This document shows positions 8,132-19,422 of a stretch of 41,399 bases of DNA, in pieces. Numbering within the stretch: position 1 is the first letter of the stretch; each line of letters starts with the position of its first letter. The translations under genes were made by a program, and so were the position numbers. Origin of the DNA: Zobellella denitrificans (GTDB lineage: Bacteria > Pseudomonadota > Gammaproteobacteria > Enterobacterales > Aeromonadaceae); contig NZ_NMUO01000027.1 of the NCBI RefSeq assembly GCF_002237365.1, forward strand, positions 1 to 41,399, written 5' to 3'. The notes below the pieces were generated by a model. The model ran no database searches and had not been told where the DNA came from. It was given only the letters and a program-made list of their open reading frames with translations.

Positions 8132-8160
8132 TGTAAGAAAAGGCGCAGCAGGATGCTGCG
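8132..8160 (-). promoter_or_regulatory. Hairpin with T-rich tail in the binding-protein leader (possible attenuator)
   Basis: On the minus strand a perfect 7-bp stem (CGCAGCA/TGCTGCG, plus-strand 8144-8150 and 8154-8160) with a TCC loop is followed by CCTTTTCTT, 30 nt before the start codon at 8117. It looks like a short intrinsic terminator in a leader. The rest of the 228-bp gap from 8118 to 8345 shows no gene and no promoter I can defend. Confidence 0.45.
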
Positions 8161-8345
8161 GAATGCCAGGCGGGCAAGCCTTATTCGTCGAACCACTCCG
8201 ACAAATAAAACGGCTTGAAGTAGAAGGCCAGGAAGTGGCCTCTGGCATTTCTCAACATGGAGATGTTATCGATCCCTGATCGCGGAAATGAAAATTAACA
8301 ATCTTGTATCATTTGTCCTCGGCGCTGGCAAGCGCGGCGGCGGAT

Positions 8346-8813
8346 TCAGTCGTGCTCGGCGATATCCGCCATCCGGGCCTGCAACAGGGTGATGATGGCC
8401 TCGGCATCCAGGCCCACCGACAGGCCGCGCTTGCCGCCGGACACCAGCACATAGGGGTAGTCCGCCGCCGAGGCGTCCAGCACCGTGGTCAGCCGCTTCT
8501 TCTGGGCGAAGGGGCTGATGCCGCCCACCTTGTAGCCGGTGAGCCGTTCCGCCTTGGCCGGCGGCATCATGTCGAGCTTTTTCACTCCGGCGGCCTTGGC
8601 CAGGCGCTTGAGGTTGACCTTGCCGGAGGAGGGCACCAGGGCCACCACGGCGCCCTGTTCGCCTTCGGTGAGCAGGGTCTTGAACACCTGGACCGGGGGC
8701 ACCCGCAGCTGTTCGGCGGCATGGGCGCCGAAGTCGTCCTGGGCGGTGCAGTCGTACTGATGCAGGCTGAAGGCGGCCTTCTGCTGTTCCAGAAACAGGA
8801 TGGCGGGGGTCAT
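8346..8813 (-). CDS. ybaK: Cys-tRNA(Pro)/Cys-tRNA(Cys) deacylase YbaK
   Basis: A 155-aa YbaK/ProX-type trans-editing protein, near the 159 aa of the E. coli enzyme. It hydrolyses cysteine mischarged on tRNA(Pro) in the cytoplasm. Visible motifs are VFKTLL near residue 40 (conserved lysine), GKVNLKRLAKAAG near residue 70, and GYKVGGISPFAQKK near residue 98 with the family's GGxSP turn. The start at 8813 gives the standard MTPAILFL N-terminus; the frame runs 20 codons further upstream through the ppc terminator and is not used. It stands between the ppc terminator and the binding-protein region, so probably has its own weak promoter. Confidence 0.9.
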   Translation of the reverse strand: MTPAILFLEQQKAAFSLHQYDCTAQDDFGAHAAEQLRVPPVQVFKTLLTEGEQGAVVALVPSSGKVNLKRLAKAAGVKKLDMMPPAKAERLTGYKVGGISPFAQKKRLTTVLDASAADYPYVLVSGGKRGLSVGLDAEAIITLLQARMADIAEHD

Positions 8814-8834
8814 GAGCGTGATTTCCGTGCATAT

Positions 8835-8863
8835 AAAAAAGCCCAGTCTGCGACGACCGGGCT
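8835..8863 (-). terminator. Rho-independent terminator of ppc
   Basis: Reading the minus strand, AGCCCGGTC pairs with GACTGGGCT (9 bp with one G-T wobble) around a six-base loop, followed by a run of six T. It lies 49 bp past the ppc stop and just ahead of ybaK. Confidence 0.88.
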
Positions 8864-8911
8864 CGGTTGACAAGTGTCAGCTCAAGGGCTGCGCCCTCTT
8901 ACCCTTTTATA

Positions 8912-11533
8912 TTAGCCGGTATTGCGCATGCCGGCGGCGATGCCGGCGATGGTGACCATCAGCGCCTGGTCCAGCACCGGGTGGATCTCACCCTGCTGGC
9001 GGGAACGCTTGAGCAGTTCGGCCTGCAGCACGTTGAGCGGATCCGTGTAGGGGTTGCGCAGCTTGATGGATTCCTTGATCCAGGGCTGGTCGGAGAGCAG
9101 CTCGGCCTCTTCCTTCAGTTGCAGGATAAGATCCATGCTTGCCTTCAGCTCTTCCCGCAGGCGCGTGCCCAGGGGCTTGAGCGCTTCCGGCACCAGCACG
9201 CTGTCGTAGTAGGCGGCCAGGCCCAGGTCGGCCTTGAGGAACACCATCTCCAGCATGTCCAGGCGGGCGCGGAAGAAGGGCCAGCGCTTGTTCATCGCCA
9301 CCAGGGTGCTTTCGTGGCCGTCCTCGATGGCCCGCTCCAGCCCCTTGTGGGCGCCCAGCCAGGCGGGCAGCATCAGCCGGTTCTGGGTCCAGGCGAAGAT
9401 CCAGGGGATGGCGCGCAGGCTTTCCACCCCGCCGTTGGGTTTGCGCTTGGCCGGACGCGAGCCCAGCGGCAGCTTGCCCAGCTCCAGCTCGGGGGTGGCG
9501 GCGCGGAAATAGGGCACGAAGTCGGGCTCGCCGCGGATCAGCGAGCGGTAATGATCGCAGGAGACCCTGGCCATGGTGTCCATCAGCTCGCGCCACTGGG
9601 GTTCGGGCTCCGGCGGCGGCAGCAGGTTGGCCTCGAGCACGGCGCTGGCGTAGAGCGCCAGGCTGTCGATGGCCACCTGGGGCAGGCCGAACTTGAAGCG
9701 GATCATCTCGCCCTGTTCGGTGACCCGCAGGCCGCCCAGGGTGGAGCCGGGCGGTTGCGCCAGGATCGCCTGGCGGGCGGGGCCGCCGCCCCGGCCCAGG
9801 CTGCCGCCCCGGCCGTGGAACAGGGTCAGCTTGACCTGCTCTTTCGCGCTCAGGTTCACCAGTTGTTCCATGGCGCTGTACTGGGCCCAGCCGGCGGCCA
9901 GCATGCCCGCGTCCTTGGCGGAATCGGAATAACCGATCATCACGTACTGGTGGCCCTGCAGGTAGCCGCGGTACCAGGGCAGGGCGTACAGCTGCTCGAT
10001 CACCTCGGCGCCCCGGTTGAGGTCGTCCAGGGTTTCGAACAGCGGCGCCACCGGCAGCGGGAAGTCGACGCCGGCTTCCTTCAGCAGCAGCTGCACTGCC
10101 AGCACGTCGGAGGGGGCGCCGGCCATGGAGATGATGTAGATGCCGAAGGCATCGCGGGGGTGCTCGGCGATGACCCTGCAGGTGTCCAGCACCTCCTTGG
10201 TGTCGTCCGAGGGCTGCCACTGGCGCGGCAGCAGCGGCCGGCGGGAATTGAGTTCGTTGAGCAGGAAGGCCTGCTTGTCGGATTCGCTCCATTCGGCGTA
10301 GTCGCCCAGGCCCAGGTAGCGGGTGATCTCGGCCAGGGCCTGGGTGTGGCGGTCGCCGTCCTGGCGGACGTCGAGCTTGAGCAGGTGGATGCCGAAGCAG
10401 GCGACCTTGCGGATCACGTCCAGCAGCAGGCCGTCGGCGATCATGCCGAGGCCACACTCGTGCAGGGAGCGGTAGCACAGCTCCAGGGGTTCGCGCAGCT
10501 GTTCGGTGCTGGTGATCAGATCCCGGGCGTCGGTCTTCTGGCCCTGCACCCTGGCGTTGAGGTGCATCAGGGTTTCGCGCAGATCTTCCCGCAGCCGGCG
10601 CAGCACCGCCCGGTAGGGTTCGTCGCTCTCGCCGCTCTGGATGTAGAGTTCGCGGTTGGCTTCCGACATGGACAGCTCGGACACCAGCTCCTGGATGTCG
10701 TTGAGGAACAGGGAGCTGGCCATCCAGCGGCCGAGCAGCAGCACTTCCCGGGTGACCTTGGCGGTGACGAAGGGGTTGCCGTCCCGATCGCCGCCCATCC
10801 AGGAGGCGAAGCGCACCGGCGCGGCGTCCAGCGGCAGGCGCACGCCCAGGTGGTCGTGCAACTGCTGGTCGAGCTGGCGAATGAAGCGGGGCAGGGCGGG
10901 CCAGAGGCTGTTCTCGATCACCGCGAAGCCCCATTTGGCCTCGTCCACCGGGGTGGGGCGCAGGGAGCGGATCTCGTTGCTGTGCCAGGCCTGGGCGATC
11001 AGCTGCTCGACCCGGGCCAGGATCTCCGCTTTTTCCGGCTCGGGCAGATCCAGCTCCAGGGCGGCCAGGCAGTCGTTGAGCTGCACGTGCTTGTGGATAA
11101 AGGTGCGGCGGGTCACTTCGGTGGGGTGGGCGGTGAGCACCAGCTCGATGTCCAGGGCGGCCACCGCCTCCTTGATGCGGTTGTCGTCGATGTCGGCGCC
11201 CTTGAGCCGCTCGAACACCTGGTGCAGCGGGCTGGGGCCGGCGCTGCGCTGGTACTCCCGGGAAATGGTATGGAACTGCTCGGCCACGTTGGCCAGGTTC
11301 AGAAACTGGTTGAAGGCGCGGGCCACCGGCAGCAGCTCATCGTCACTCAGGTTTTTCAGGGTACTCAGCAGCTGCTGCTGATCGTCCTGGTTGCCTTGCC
11401 GGGCCGACTTGGCCAACTGGCGGATGGTCTCGATCTTGTCGAGAAAGGCCTGGCCGTGGTGGGCCTTGATGGTATCGCCCAACAACTGCCCCAGCAGACC
11501 GACGTTGGCCCTGAGTGCTGCATGATTATCCAT
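8912..11533 (-). CDS. ppc: Phosphoenolpyruvate carboxylase
   Basis: An 873-aa enzyme, close to the E. coli length of 883. It carboxylates phosphoenolpyruvate with bicarbonate to oxaloacetate, refilling the TCA cycle. Diagnostic motifs are TAHPTEV with the catalytic histidine at residue 136, the [14 protein letters not shown] glycine-rich loop, and the invariant C-terminal MRNTG. The ATG at 11533 has an AGAGG ribosome binding site 7 nt upstream; a frame extension to 11581 lacks conservation. The ppc-argE adjacency is the same as in E. coli, so the synteny is ancestral. A promoter candidate lies at 11583-11612 and a terminator at 8835-8863. Confidence 0.98.
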   Translation of the reverse strand: MDNHAALRANVGLLGQLLGDTIKAHHGQAFLDKIETIRQLAKSARQGNQDDQQQLLSTLKNLSDDELLPVARAFNQFLNLANVAEQFHTISREYQRSAGPSPLHQVFERLKGADIDDNRIKEAVAALDIELVLTAHPTEVTRRTFIHKHVQLNDCLAALELDLPEPEKAEILARVEQLIAQAWHSNEIRSLRPTPVDEAKWGFAVIENSLWPALPRFIRQLDQQLHDHLGVRLPLDAAPVRFASWMGGDRDGNPFVTAKVTREVLLLGRWMASSLFLNDIQELVSELSMSEANRELYIQSGESDEPYRAVLRRLREDLRETLMHLNARVQGQKTDARDLITSTEQLREPLELCYRSLHECGLGMIADGLLLDVIRKVACFGIHLLKLDVRQDGDRHTQALAEITRYLGLGDYAEWSESDKQAFLLNELNSRRPLLPRQWQPSDDTKEVLDTCRVIAEHPRDAFGIYIISMAGAPSDVLAVQLLLKEAGVDFPLPVAPLFETLDDLNRGAEVIEQLYALPWYRGYLQGHQYVMIGYSDSAKDAGMLAAGWAQYSAMEQLVNLSAKEQVKLTLFHGRGGSLGRGGGPARQAILAQPPGSTLGGLRVTEQGEMIRFKFGLPQVAIDSLALYASAVLEANLLPPPEPEPQWRELMDTMARVSCDHYRSLIRGEPDFVPYFRAATPELELGKLPLGSRPAKRKPNGGVESLRAIPWIFAWTQNRLMLPAWLGAHKGLERAIEDGHESTLVAMNKRWPFFRARLDMLEMVFLKADLGLAAYYDSVLVPEALKPLGTRLREELKASMDLILQLKEEAELLSDQPWIKESIKLRNPYTDPLNVLQAELLKRSRQQGEIHPVLDQALMVTIAGIAAGMRNTG

Positions 11534-11582
11534 ATCTGCCTCTTTTGTTAATTTATTACAAAATGATGACGCTTCTGCCACT

Positions 11583-11612
11583 TATCTAGCCATTTTTCCC
11601 GGTTCCGGTCAA
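11583..11612 (-). promoter_or_regulatory. Candidate ppc promoter
   Basis: On the minus strand TTGACC (plus 11607-11612) and TAGATA (plus 11583-11588) are 18 bp apart and about 50 bp before the ppc start codon. The -35 element is part of the stem at 11603-11635. Confidence 0.5.
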
Positions 11613-11635
11613 TCCCACTTCGGGGTTGACCGGAA
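11603..11635. terminator. Strong stem-loop between argE and ppc
   Basis: A perfect 10-bp inverted repeat (11603-11612 with 11626-11635) plus a 3-bp inner CCC/GGG pair closes a short loop. It lies 10 bp past the argE stop. Neither strand shows a clean T run, so it is either a weak argE terminator or a regulatory structure ahead of ppc. Confidence 0.5.
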
Positions 11636-11645
11636 ATTCTGTAAT

Positions 11646-12797
11646 TTATTTACTGAAACAGAAGCGTTTGACCAGATGTTGCAGCACCTGGACGGTGGGG
11701 GTGACGAAGGACAGATCCAGGTATTCGTCGGGCTGGTGGGCCTGGGCGATATGGCCGGGGCCCAGCACTATGGTCTGGCAGCCCAGTTGCTGGATGAAGG
11801 GCGCCTCGGTGCAGTAGTTCACCGCCTCCGCCGGGTTGCCGGTGATCTCGGCGGCGGCCCGGACCAGCTCGGCCTCCGGATCGGTGCCGTAGGCAGGAAT
11901 GGGCTCGTGCAGGTGGCTCACCTCCACCGCGCCCGGGTACTGTTCCTTGATGGGTTCCAGGGCATGGTGCAGCAGCCCCATCAGTTCGTCGGGGCCGACC
12001 CCGGGGATGGGCCTCATGTCGAAGTGCAGCTCGCAGCAGGCGCAGATGCGGTTGGGGCTGTCGCCGCCGTGGATATGGCCCAGGTTGAGGGTGGGCTGGG
12101 GCACCTTGAAGTGGGGGTTGGCGTACTTCTCCTTGAGCTGGCGCTGCAGGTCGAGCAGCCGGCCCATTACCTGGTGCATGATTTCCAGGGCGTTGAGGCC
12201 GTTGGCCGGATCCGAGCTGTGGCCGCTCTTGCCGGTGATGCGGATGGCTTCCGACATGTGGCCCTTGTGCATCATCACCGGCACCAGGCCGGTGGGCTCG
12301 CCGATAACCGCGTAGTCGGGCTTGATGGCCATGGCGCCGGCGATGGCCCGGGCGCCGGCCATGGTGGTTTCCTCGTCGGCGGTGGCGAGGATGCGGATGG
12401 GCTTGTCGAGCTTGCTCAGATCCAGATCCTTGAGCGCTTCTACTATAAAGGCGAAGAAGCCCTTCATGTCGATGGTGCCCAGGCCATAGAGGCGGTTGCC
12501 TTCCTCGGTGACCTTGAAGGGGTCCTTGTTCCAGCGGCCCGGGTCGAAGGGCACCGTATCGGTGTGGCCGGCCAGCAGCAGGCCGCCGTCACCGCTGCCC
12601 TTGGTGGCCAGCAGGTTGAACTTGCCGGGCAGATCGGGCAGTTCGGTCACTTCCACCTCAAAGCCGAGCTGGCTGAACCAGTCCGCCAGCAGACGAATCA
12701 CCTGCTCGTTGCTCTGGTCCCAGCTGGGATCCGTGCTGCTGATGGAGGGCAGGGCGATGATGCTGCGGTACAGGTCCAGCAAGTTGAGCGATTTCAT
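11646..12797 (-). CDS. argE: Acetylornithine deacetylase
   Basis: A 383-aa M20-family metallohydrolase, the usual ArgE length. It removes the acetyl group from N-acetylornithine to give ornithine. Visible features are [12 protein letters not shown] (metal-binding histidine and catalytic aspartate, near residue 80), [10 protein letters not shown] (near residue 112), ATADEETTM (catalytic and metal glutamates, near residue 145) and GHSSDP in the dimerisation region. The start has a GGAG site 5-6 nt upstream. It is transcribed divergently from argC, with ARG-box-like sequences between, as in E. coli. Having argE means this strain uses the linear acetyl-removal route. Confidence 0.96.
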   Translation of the reverse strand: MKSLNLLDLYRSIIALPSISSTDPSWDQSNEQVIRLLADWFSQLGFEVEVTELPDLPGKFNLLATKGSGDGGLLLAGHTDTVPFDPGRWNKDPFKVTEEGNRLYGLGTIDMKGFFAFIVEALKDLDLSKLDKPIRILATADEETTMAGARAIAGAMAIKPDYAVIGEPTGLVPVMMHKGHMSEAIRITGKSGHSSDPANGLNALEIMHQVMGRLLDLQRQLKEKYANPHFKVPQPTLNLGHIHGGDSPNRICACCELHFDMRPIPGVGPDELMGLLHHALEPIKEQYPGAVEVSHLHEPIPAYGTDPEAELVRAAAEITGNPAEAVNYCTEAPFIQQLGCQTIVLGPGHIAQAHQPDEYLDLSFVTPTVQVLQHLVKRFCFSK

Positions 12798-12817
12798 GGG
12801 ATCTCCGTCGGGATTTT

Positions 12818-12856
12818 ATCTAATTTAAATTCAACACAATTGCATAAATATGTTTT
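12818..12856. promoter_or_regulatory. Two tandem ARG-box-like operators (ArgR) between argE and argC
   Basis: Box 1 (12818-12835) carries TAAT-TTAA-ATTCA and box 2 (12839-12856) carries TTGCATAAATAT; both fit the 18-bp ARG consensus (TGAAT, four A/T, ATTCA) with mismatches. They are separated by exactly 3 bp, the spacing typical of ArgR hexamer targets. They lie 20-60 bp upstream of the argE start. Confidence 0.65.
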
Positions 12857-12868
12857 TATTGCTAGGCT
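12840..12868 (+). promoter_or_regulatory. Candidate argC promoter overlapping ARG box 2
   Basis: TTGCAT (12840-12845) and TAGGCT (12863-12868) are 17 bp apart. The -10 match is weak, so this is a tentative call; repression by ArgR would follow from the overlap. A second ARG-like half site, TGAATCGATATTTA, lies at about 13026-13039 close to the argC start. Confidence 0.3.
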
Positions 12869-13049
12869 GCGGACTTGTCATTTTCCGGGTAACCAGCGTA
12901 ACAGATGGCCATGCATTTCCCCTCCTCACAACAGCGACGACGACAGCCCGCCTGATCCTTTTGCCCTAGGGTGACACAGGGCCCGAAAACGCGCTAGGCT
13001 GAGGCCTGCATATCTATACCAAGCTGAATCGATATTTACGGACGCGACC

Positions 13050-14063
13050 ATGTTAAAAGCTGCAATCATTGGTGCCAGCGGTTATACCGGAGCCGAACTG
13101 GCCGGTCTGATCCATGGCCACCCCCACCTGACCCTGGCCGGACTCTATGTGTCCAACGGCAGCCAGGATGCCCACAAGCCCTTCACCAGCCTGCATCCGC
13201 GCTGGCGCGGCATCATCGATCTGCCGCTGCTGCCCCTGGACGACGAGGCCATCAGTCGCATCCACACCGAGGCGGATCTGGTGCTGCTGGCCACCGCCCA
13301 TGAGGTGAGCCACGACCTGGCGCCCGGCTTCCTGGCCAAGGGCCTTCCTGTATTCGACCTCTCCGGTGCCTTCCGAGTGCCCGGCGAAGGCTTCTATGAC
13401 CAGTTCTACGGTTTCCACCACCAGTATGGCGACTGGCTGGCCAAGGCCGCCTACGGCCTGGCCGAGTGGAACCAGGAGGCGATCAAGGCGGCCCAACTGA
13501 TAGCGGTGCCCGGTTGCTACCCCACCGCCTCGCTCAGCGCGCTCAAGCCGCTGCAGCAGGCGGGGCTTGTCGCCGAAGGTGCCCGCCCCATCATCAGCGC
13601 CGTGTCCGGCGTCAGCGGGGCCGGGCGCAAGGCCAGCATGAATAACAGCTTCTGCGAGGTCAGCCTCAAGCCGTACGGGGTGTTCAACCATCGCCACCAG
13701 CCGGAGATCAGCCACCACCTGGGCAAGCAGGTGGTGTTCCAGCCGCACCTGGGCAACTTTATCCGCGGCATCCTGGCCACCGTCTATGTCCAGTTGAAGG
13801 ACGGCGTGAGCGACCAGCAGATCGCCGCCGCCTACCACCAGGCCTACGACGGCCAGAAAATAGTGCGCCTGGCCGGCCAGTGGCCCCAGATCAACGACGT
13901 GGCCGGCACTCCCTTCTGCGATCTGCACTGGGGACGGGACGGCAACCAGCTGATCGTGGTGTCGGCCATCGACAATTTGCTGAAAGGAGCGGCCAGCCAG
14001 GCCATCCAGTGTATTAATATTCATCAGGGATTCTCGCCGGTGGCGGGTCTGATCAAGGAGTAA
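13050..14063 (+). CDS. argC: N-acetyl-gamma-glutamyl-phosphate reductase
   Basis: A 337-aa NADPH-dependent reductase of normal length, third step of arginine synthesis. The N-terminal [10 protein letters not shown] (8-17) is the dinucleotide-binding and family signature; the catalytic cysteine is C156 in AVPGCYPTA; the downstream [11 protein letters not shown] and HRHQPEI segments are typical. It is the first gene of argCBFG-HA; argB follows after 6 nt. The long leader from about 12870 carries ARG-like sequence, so arginine repression through ArgR is expected. Confidence 0.97.
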   Translation: MLKAAIIGASGYTGAELAGLIHGHPHLTLAGLYVSNGSQDAHKPFTSLHPRWRGIIDLPLLPLDDEAISRIHTEADLVLLATAHEVSHDLAPGFLAKGLPVFDLSGAFRVPGEGFYDQFYGFHHQYGDWLAKAAYGLAEWNQEAIKAAQLIAVPGCYPTASLSALKPLQQAGLVAEGARPIISAVSGVSGAGRKASMNNSFCEVSLKPYGVFNHRHQPEISHHLGKQVVFQPHLGNFIRGILATVYVQLKDGVSDQQIAAAYHQAYDGQKIVRLAGQWPQINDVAGTPFCDLHWGRDGNQLIVVSAIDNLLKGAASQAIQCINIHQGFSPVAGLIKE

Positions 14064-14069
14064 CGAGAG

Positions 14070-14855
14070 ATGGCAAATCAACAACCGCTGGTGATCAAGC
14101 TGGGCGGCACCCTGCTGGAAAGCGACAAGGCCCTGGCGGCCCTGTTCACCACCCTGAAAACCTTTCTGGACGAGGTGAGCCGGCCCCTGCTGCTGGTGCA
14201 TGGTGGCGGCGTGCTGGTGGACAACCAGCTCAAGGCCATGGGCCTGACCTCTACCAAGAAGAACGGCCTGCGGGTGACCCCCTTCGAGCAGATCCCGGTG
14301 ATCGCCGGCGCCCTGGCCGGCACCGCCAACAAGCTGCTGCTGGCCCAGGCCATTGCCCACGAAATCCCCTCGGTCGGCCTGTGCCTGGGTGACGGCGGCC
14401 TGTGCCGGGTCAGCCAGCTGGATCCCGAGCTGGGCGCCGTGGGCCAGATCGAGGGCGGCGATGCCACCCTGGTGAACAGCCTGCTGGCCGGCGGCTTCCT
14501 GCCCATCGTCAGCTCCATCGGCATCACCTTCGACGGCAAGCTGATGAACGTGAACGCGGACCAGGCGGCCACCGCCATCGCCGAGATCCTGGACGCGGAT
14601 CTGGTGATGCTGTCGGACGTGAGCGGCATCCTCGACGGCAAGGGCCAGCGCATCGCCCACCTGACCGAGGCCGACGCCAATGAACTGATGGAAAAAGACA
14701 TTATCAAGGACGGCATGGCAGTCAAGGTGAAGGCGGCGCTCAAGGCCACCAAGACCCTGGGCAAACCGGTGGCCGTGGGCAGCTGGCGCTACCCCGAGCA
14801 ACTGCTGTCGCTGCTGGCGGGCGAATCCGAGTACGGTACCCGGATTTCCCACTAA
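14070..14855 (+). CDS. argB: Acetylglutamate kinase
   Basis: A 261-aa amino-acid-kinase-fold protein. It phosphorylates N-acetylglutamate with ATP. The N-terminal [10 protein letters not shown], the HGGGVLVD loop near residue 48 and the [13 protein letters not shown] segment near residue 162 are recognisable. The short length and lack of an N-terminal extension match the E. coli type, which is not the arginine-inhibited hexameric kind; feedback control would then act at the acetylglutamate synthase step. The gene is 6 nt after argC and 9 nt before argF. Confidence 0.96.
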   Translation: MANQQPLVIKLGGTLLESDKALAALFTTLKTFLDEVSRPLLLVHGGGVLVDNQLKAMGLTSTKKNGLRVTPFEQIPVIAGALAGTANKLLLAQAIAHEIPSVGLCLGDGGLCRVSQLDPELGAVGQIEGGDATLVNSLLAGGFLPIVSSIGITFDGKLMNVNADQAATAIAEILDADLVMLSDVSGILDGKGQRIAHLTEADANELMEKDIIKDGMAVKVKAALKATKTLGKPVAVGSWRYPEQLLSLLAGESEYGTRISH

Positions 14856-14864
14856 GGAGGCCTT

Positions 14865-15782
14865 ATGCAGCATTTATTGAGTATGAAGGACTACAGCAAG
14901 GAGCAGATCGAACAGCTCCTTGCCCTGGCCATGGAGATCAAGGCCAATCCGGCCAAGTACGCCGAGGCCCTCAAGGGCAAGAGCGTGGTCACCCTGTTCG
15001 AAAAACCCTCCCTGCGCACCCGGGTCACCTTCGACATCGGCATCAACAAGCTGGGTGGCCATGCGGTCTACCTGGACAGCCAGAACGGCGCCATGGGCAA
15101 GCGGGAAACGGTGCAGGATTTCGCCGCCAACCTGTCGCGCTGGTGCGACGCCATCGTCGCCCGGGTATTCGACCATCAGACACTGGTGGAAATGACAAAA
15201 TATGCTACCGTGCCGGTGATCAACTCCCTGTGCAACCTGTATCATCCCTGCCAGGCGCTGGCCGACTACATGACCATCGCCGAGCATCACGATGATCTGA
15301 GCAAGGTGCACCTGGCCTATGTGGGCGATGGCAACAACGTCACCAACTCCCTGTTGCTGACCGGCGCCATCCTGGGCACCACCGTCACCGCCGCCTGCCC
15401 GCGTGGGCACAACGTGGACGCCCAGATCCTGAAGGAGGCCGAGGCCCTGGCCGCGATCAGCGGCGCCAAAATACGGGTGACCGACAGCCTGGACGATATC
15501 GAGGGCGCGGACGTGATCTATACGGACACCTGGGTTTCCATGGGCGATAATACCCCCCTGGATCAGGTGAAGGAGATCTTCATGCCGTACCAGGTCAACC
15601 AGGCCCTGCTCGACAAAACCGGAGCCAAACAGGTGCTGCATTGCCAGCCCGCCCACAGGGAGTGGGAAATAACTTCCGAGGTGATGGACGGCCCCGCCTC
15701 CCTGATCCTCGACCAAGCTGAAAATCGCATGCACGTCCAGAATGCCGTGCTGCTGACACTGATTAACAGGGATATTCATTAA
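14865..15782 (+). CDS. argF: Ornithine carbamoyltransferase
   Basis: A 305-aa anabolic ornithine transcarbamylase. It joins ornithine and carbamoyl phosphate to make citrulline. The carbamoyl-phosphate loop reads SLRTR near residue 47 (the second position is Leu where E. coli has Thr, a known variant), followed by HPCQAL near residue 128 and HCQPAHRE near residue 264, which holds the catalytic cysteine region. It has a GGAGG site upstream and its stop codon overlaps the argG start by 1 nt (TTAATG). Its presence inside the arg operon, next to argG, favours the biosynthetic role. Confidence 0.96.
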   Translation: MQHLLSMKDYSKEQIEQLLALAMEIKANPAKYAEALKGKSVVTLFEKPSLRTRVTFDIGINKLGGHAVYLDSQNGAMGKRETVQDFAANLSRWCDAIVARVFDHQTLVEMTKYATVPVINSLCNLYHPCQALADYMTIAEHHDDLSKVHLAYVGDGNNVTNSLLLTGAILGTTVTAACPRGHNVDAQILKEAEALAAISGAKIRVTDSLDDIEGADVIYTDTWVSMGDNTPLDQVKEIFMPYQVNQALLDKTGAKQVLHCQPAHREWEITSEVMDGPASLILDQAENRMHVQNAVLLTLINRDIH

Positions 15783-16993
15783 TGAGCCAATTCAAAAAAA
15801 TCGTGCTGGCCTATTCCGGCGGTCTGGACACTTCGGCCATCATTCCGTGGCTGAAAGAGAACTACGAAGGCTGTGAAGTGGTGGCCTTCGTGGCCGATGT
15901 GGGCCAGGGCGCCGAAGACCTGGAAGGCGTCGAGCAGAAGGCGATCGCCTCCGGTGCCTCCAAGTGCATCGTGGCGGACCTGAAAGACGAGTTCGTCAAC
16001 GACTACGTCTACCCGACCCTGACCACCGGCGCCATCTACGAAGGCACCTACCTGCTGGGCACCTCCATGGCCCGCCCGGTGATCGCCAAGGCGATGGTGG
16101 AAGTGGCCCTGGCCGAAGGCGCCGATGCCATCTCCCACGGCTGCACCGGCAAGGGCAACGACCAGGTGCGTTTTGAAGGCGCGGTGGCCGCCCTGGCTCC
16201 CCAGCTGGCCATTATCGCCCCCTGGCGGATCTGGACCATGCGCAGCCGTGAAGAGCTGCTGGCCTACCTGGCCGAGCGCAAGATCCCCACCACCGCCAGC
16301 GCCACCAAGATCTACTCCCGCGATGCCAACGCCTGGCACATCTCCACCGAGGGTGGCGAGCTGGAGAGCACCTGGAACGAGCCTTCCGAGCAGGCCTGGA
16401 CCTGGACCGTCTCCCCGGAGCAGGCTCCGGACAAGGCCGAGACCGTGTCCCTGACCGTGGAAAAAGGCCGCGTGGTCGCCGTCGACGGCCAGGCCATGAG
16501 CCCCTACCAGGTGCTGGTGACCCTGAACGAGCGTGCCGCCAAGCACGGCGTGGGCCGGGTCGACATCGTCGAGAACCGCCTGGTGGGCATGAAGTCGCGC
16601 GGCTGCTACGAAACCCCCGGCGGCACCGTGATGATGGCCGCCCTGCGCGCCGTCGAGGAGCTGGTGCTGGACAAGCCGACCCGCGCCTGGCGCGAAAAGG
16701 TGGGTGCCGAGTTCTCCCACCTGGTGTACGACGGCCGCTGGTTCACCCCGCTGTGTAAGGCGCTGCTGGCCTCTGCCGAAGCCATCGCCGAGGACGTGTC
16801 CGGTGAAGTGGTGCTGAAAATGTACAAGGGCCAGGTTACCGCCATCAAGAAGCGCTCGCCCAACAGCCTGTACTCCGAAGAGTTCGCCACCTTCGGCGAG
16901 GACGAGGTGTACGATCAGAGCCACGCCGAAGGCTTTATCCGCCTGTACTCCCTGGCCAGCCGGATCAAGGCGCTGAAAAACCAGCAGAAATAA
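15782..16993 (+). CDS. argG: Argininosuccinate synthase
   Basis: A 403-aa enzyme of the short (type I) class; it condenses citrulline and aspartate with ATP. The N-terminal PP-loop AYSGGLDTS (10-18) binds ATP, and [15 protein letters not shown] near residue 118 is the family signature. Its start overlaps the argF stop, which indicates coupled translation. A terminator hairpin 13 bp after the stop ends, or weakens, the argCBFG transcript ahead of argH. Confidence 0.97.
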   Translation: MSQFKKIVLAYSGGLDTSAIIPWLKENYEGCEVVAFVADVGQGAEDLEGVEQKAIASGASKCIVADLKDEFVNDYVYPTLTTGAIYEGTYLLGTSMARPVIAKAMVEVALAEGADAISHGCTGKGNDQVRFEGAVAALAPQLAIIAPWRIWTMRSREELLAYLAERKIPTTASATKIYSRDANAWHISTEGGELESTWNEPSEQAWTWTVSPEQAPDKAETVSLTVEKGRVVAVDGQAMSPYQVLVTLNERAAKHGVGRVDIVENRLVGMKSRGCYETPGGTVMMAALRAVEELVLDKPTRAWREKVGAEFSHLVYDGRWFTPLCKALLASAEAIAEDVSGEVVLKMYKGQVTAIKKRSPNSLYSEEFATFGEDEVYDQSHAEGFIRLYSLASRIKALKNQQK

Positions 16994-17005
16994 ACAAAAG
17001 ATGAC

Positions 17006-17028
17006 AAAGGGGGCTGAGGCCCCCTTTT
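17006..17028 (+). terminator. Rho-independent terminator after argG
   Basis: A 9-bp stem (AAAGGGGGC/GCCCCCTTT) with a TGAG loop is followed by T residues. The flanking A and T tracts would let it act on both strands. Confidence 0.88.
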
Positions 17029-17098
17029 AAATAGAGAGCTACAGGTCGACAGGCTGGCGCTTTGGTCACTGATCCGGTGCTTGACTGTAACCGTAGAT

Positions 17099-17212
17099 AA
17101 AGAGGTAACTGGGCTACCTCCGCCGACACGCTTCAAGCACATCCCTGTGTCGCTCGACACATGCCATCCCTGGCATGTGACGGTCGGCGGAGGCAATCCC
17201 AGTTGCCTCTTT
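17099..17212. repeat. 114-bp imperfect palindrome with two inner hairpins (argG-argH gap)
   Basis: The outer arms (17099-17127 and 17183-17212) pair over almost 30 bp, starting AAAGAGG and ending CCTCTTT, with few mismatches and at least one G-T wobble. Inside, a perfect 9-bp hairpin (17158-17166 with 17171-17179) has a TCCC loop, and a second small hairpin before it repeats the same CATCCCTG core. Reading frames through it resemble no protein. It could be a repeated extragenic palindrome, a small transposon relic or part of a structured RNA. I see nothing else of substance between 17029 and 17380. Confidence 0.7.
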
Positions 17213-17381
17213 CCAGCCCCGACGCCGTCTGATGGTAGTGCCAGCAGGCGGCAGCGGAGCGATAGGGAGGAGAGCCCTTTGGTCGACAACTGCTTCGATC
17301 AACAGTCAACGAAGATTGCTGACCAAGAGACAGGCGAGCGGTTTACCGCTTGTGGCCAGGATATCTGGCAGCAAAAGATAA

Positions 17382-17406
17382 AGGGGGCATAACGCCCCCT
17401 GTGTTT
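17382..17406 (+). terminator. Second terminator-like hairpin before argH
   Basis: AGGGGGC (17382-17388) pairs with GCCCCCT (17394-17400) around an ATAAC loop and is followed by GTGTTT. The sequence before it (AAAAGAT..AAAGGGGGC) closely resembles the stretch ahead of the argG terminator at 17006. Confidence 0.65.
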
Positions 17407-17525
17407 ATATAATGGCCGCACTCTGCATATGCAGCCCGGGCCGAGCCGATTTGGCCCGCCGGTCTATCACCTGTGCAACCGTCACAGGACCGAATTCAGT
17501 AATGTCGTCAAGGAGTAAAAAGGTT

Positions 17526-19406
<1,881 letters not shown>

Positions 19407-19422
19407 AAAGTCCGCGGCCGGC

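Noticed and set aside
8867-11551. An 894-codon open frame on the plus strand opposite ppc
   Set aside because: It mirrors ppc in an antisense frame; GC-rich codons keep it open. The product is low-complexity, rich in Gly/Gln/His/Val, with no family resemblance.
13053-14873. A 606-codon minus-strand open frame opposite argC and argB
   Set aside because: Antisense shadow of two well-supported genes, with the same biased composition as other shadows here.
15003-15020. SLRTR instead of STRTR in ornithine carbamoyltransferase as a sign of altered substrate
   Set aside because: Leu at this position is found in ordinary ornithine carbamoyltransferases, and the other active-site motifs are standard.
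17099-17212. Palindrome considered as an integron attC site or a CRISPR unit
   Set aside because: No attC core sites and no array of spaced repeats; only a single large inverted repeat is seen.
16915-17289. A 124-codon minus-strand frame across the argG end and the palindrome
   Set aside because: Crosses the argG terminator and the inverted repeat; no family features.
17081-17392. A 103-codon plus-strand frame in the argG-argH gap
   Set aside because: It runs straight through the palindrome, has no good ribosome binding site and resembles no protein family.
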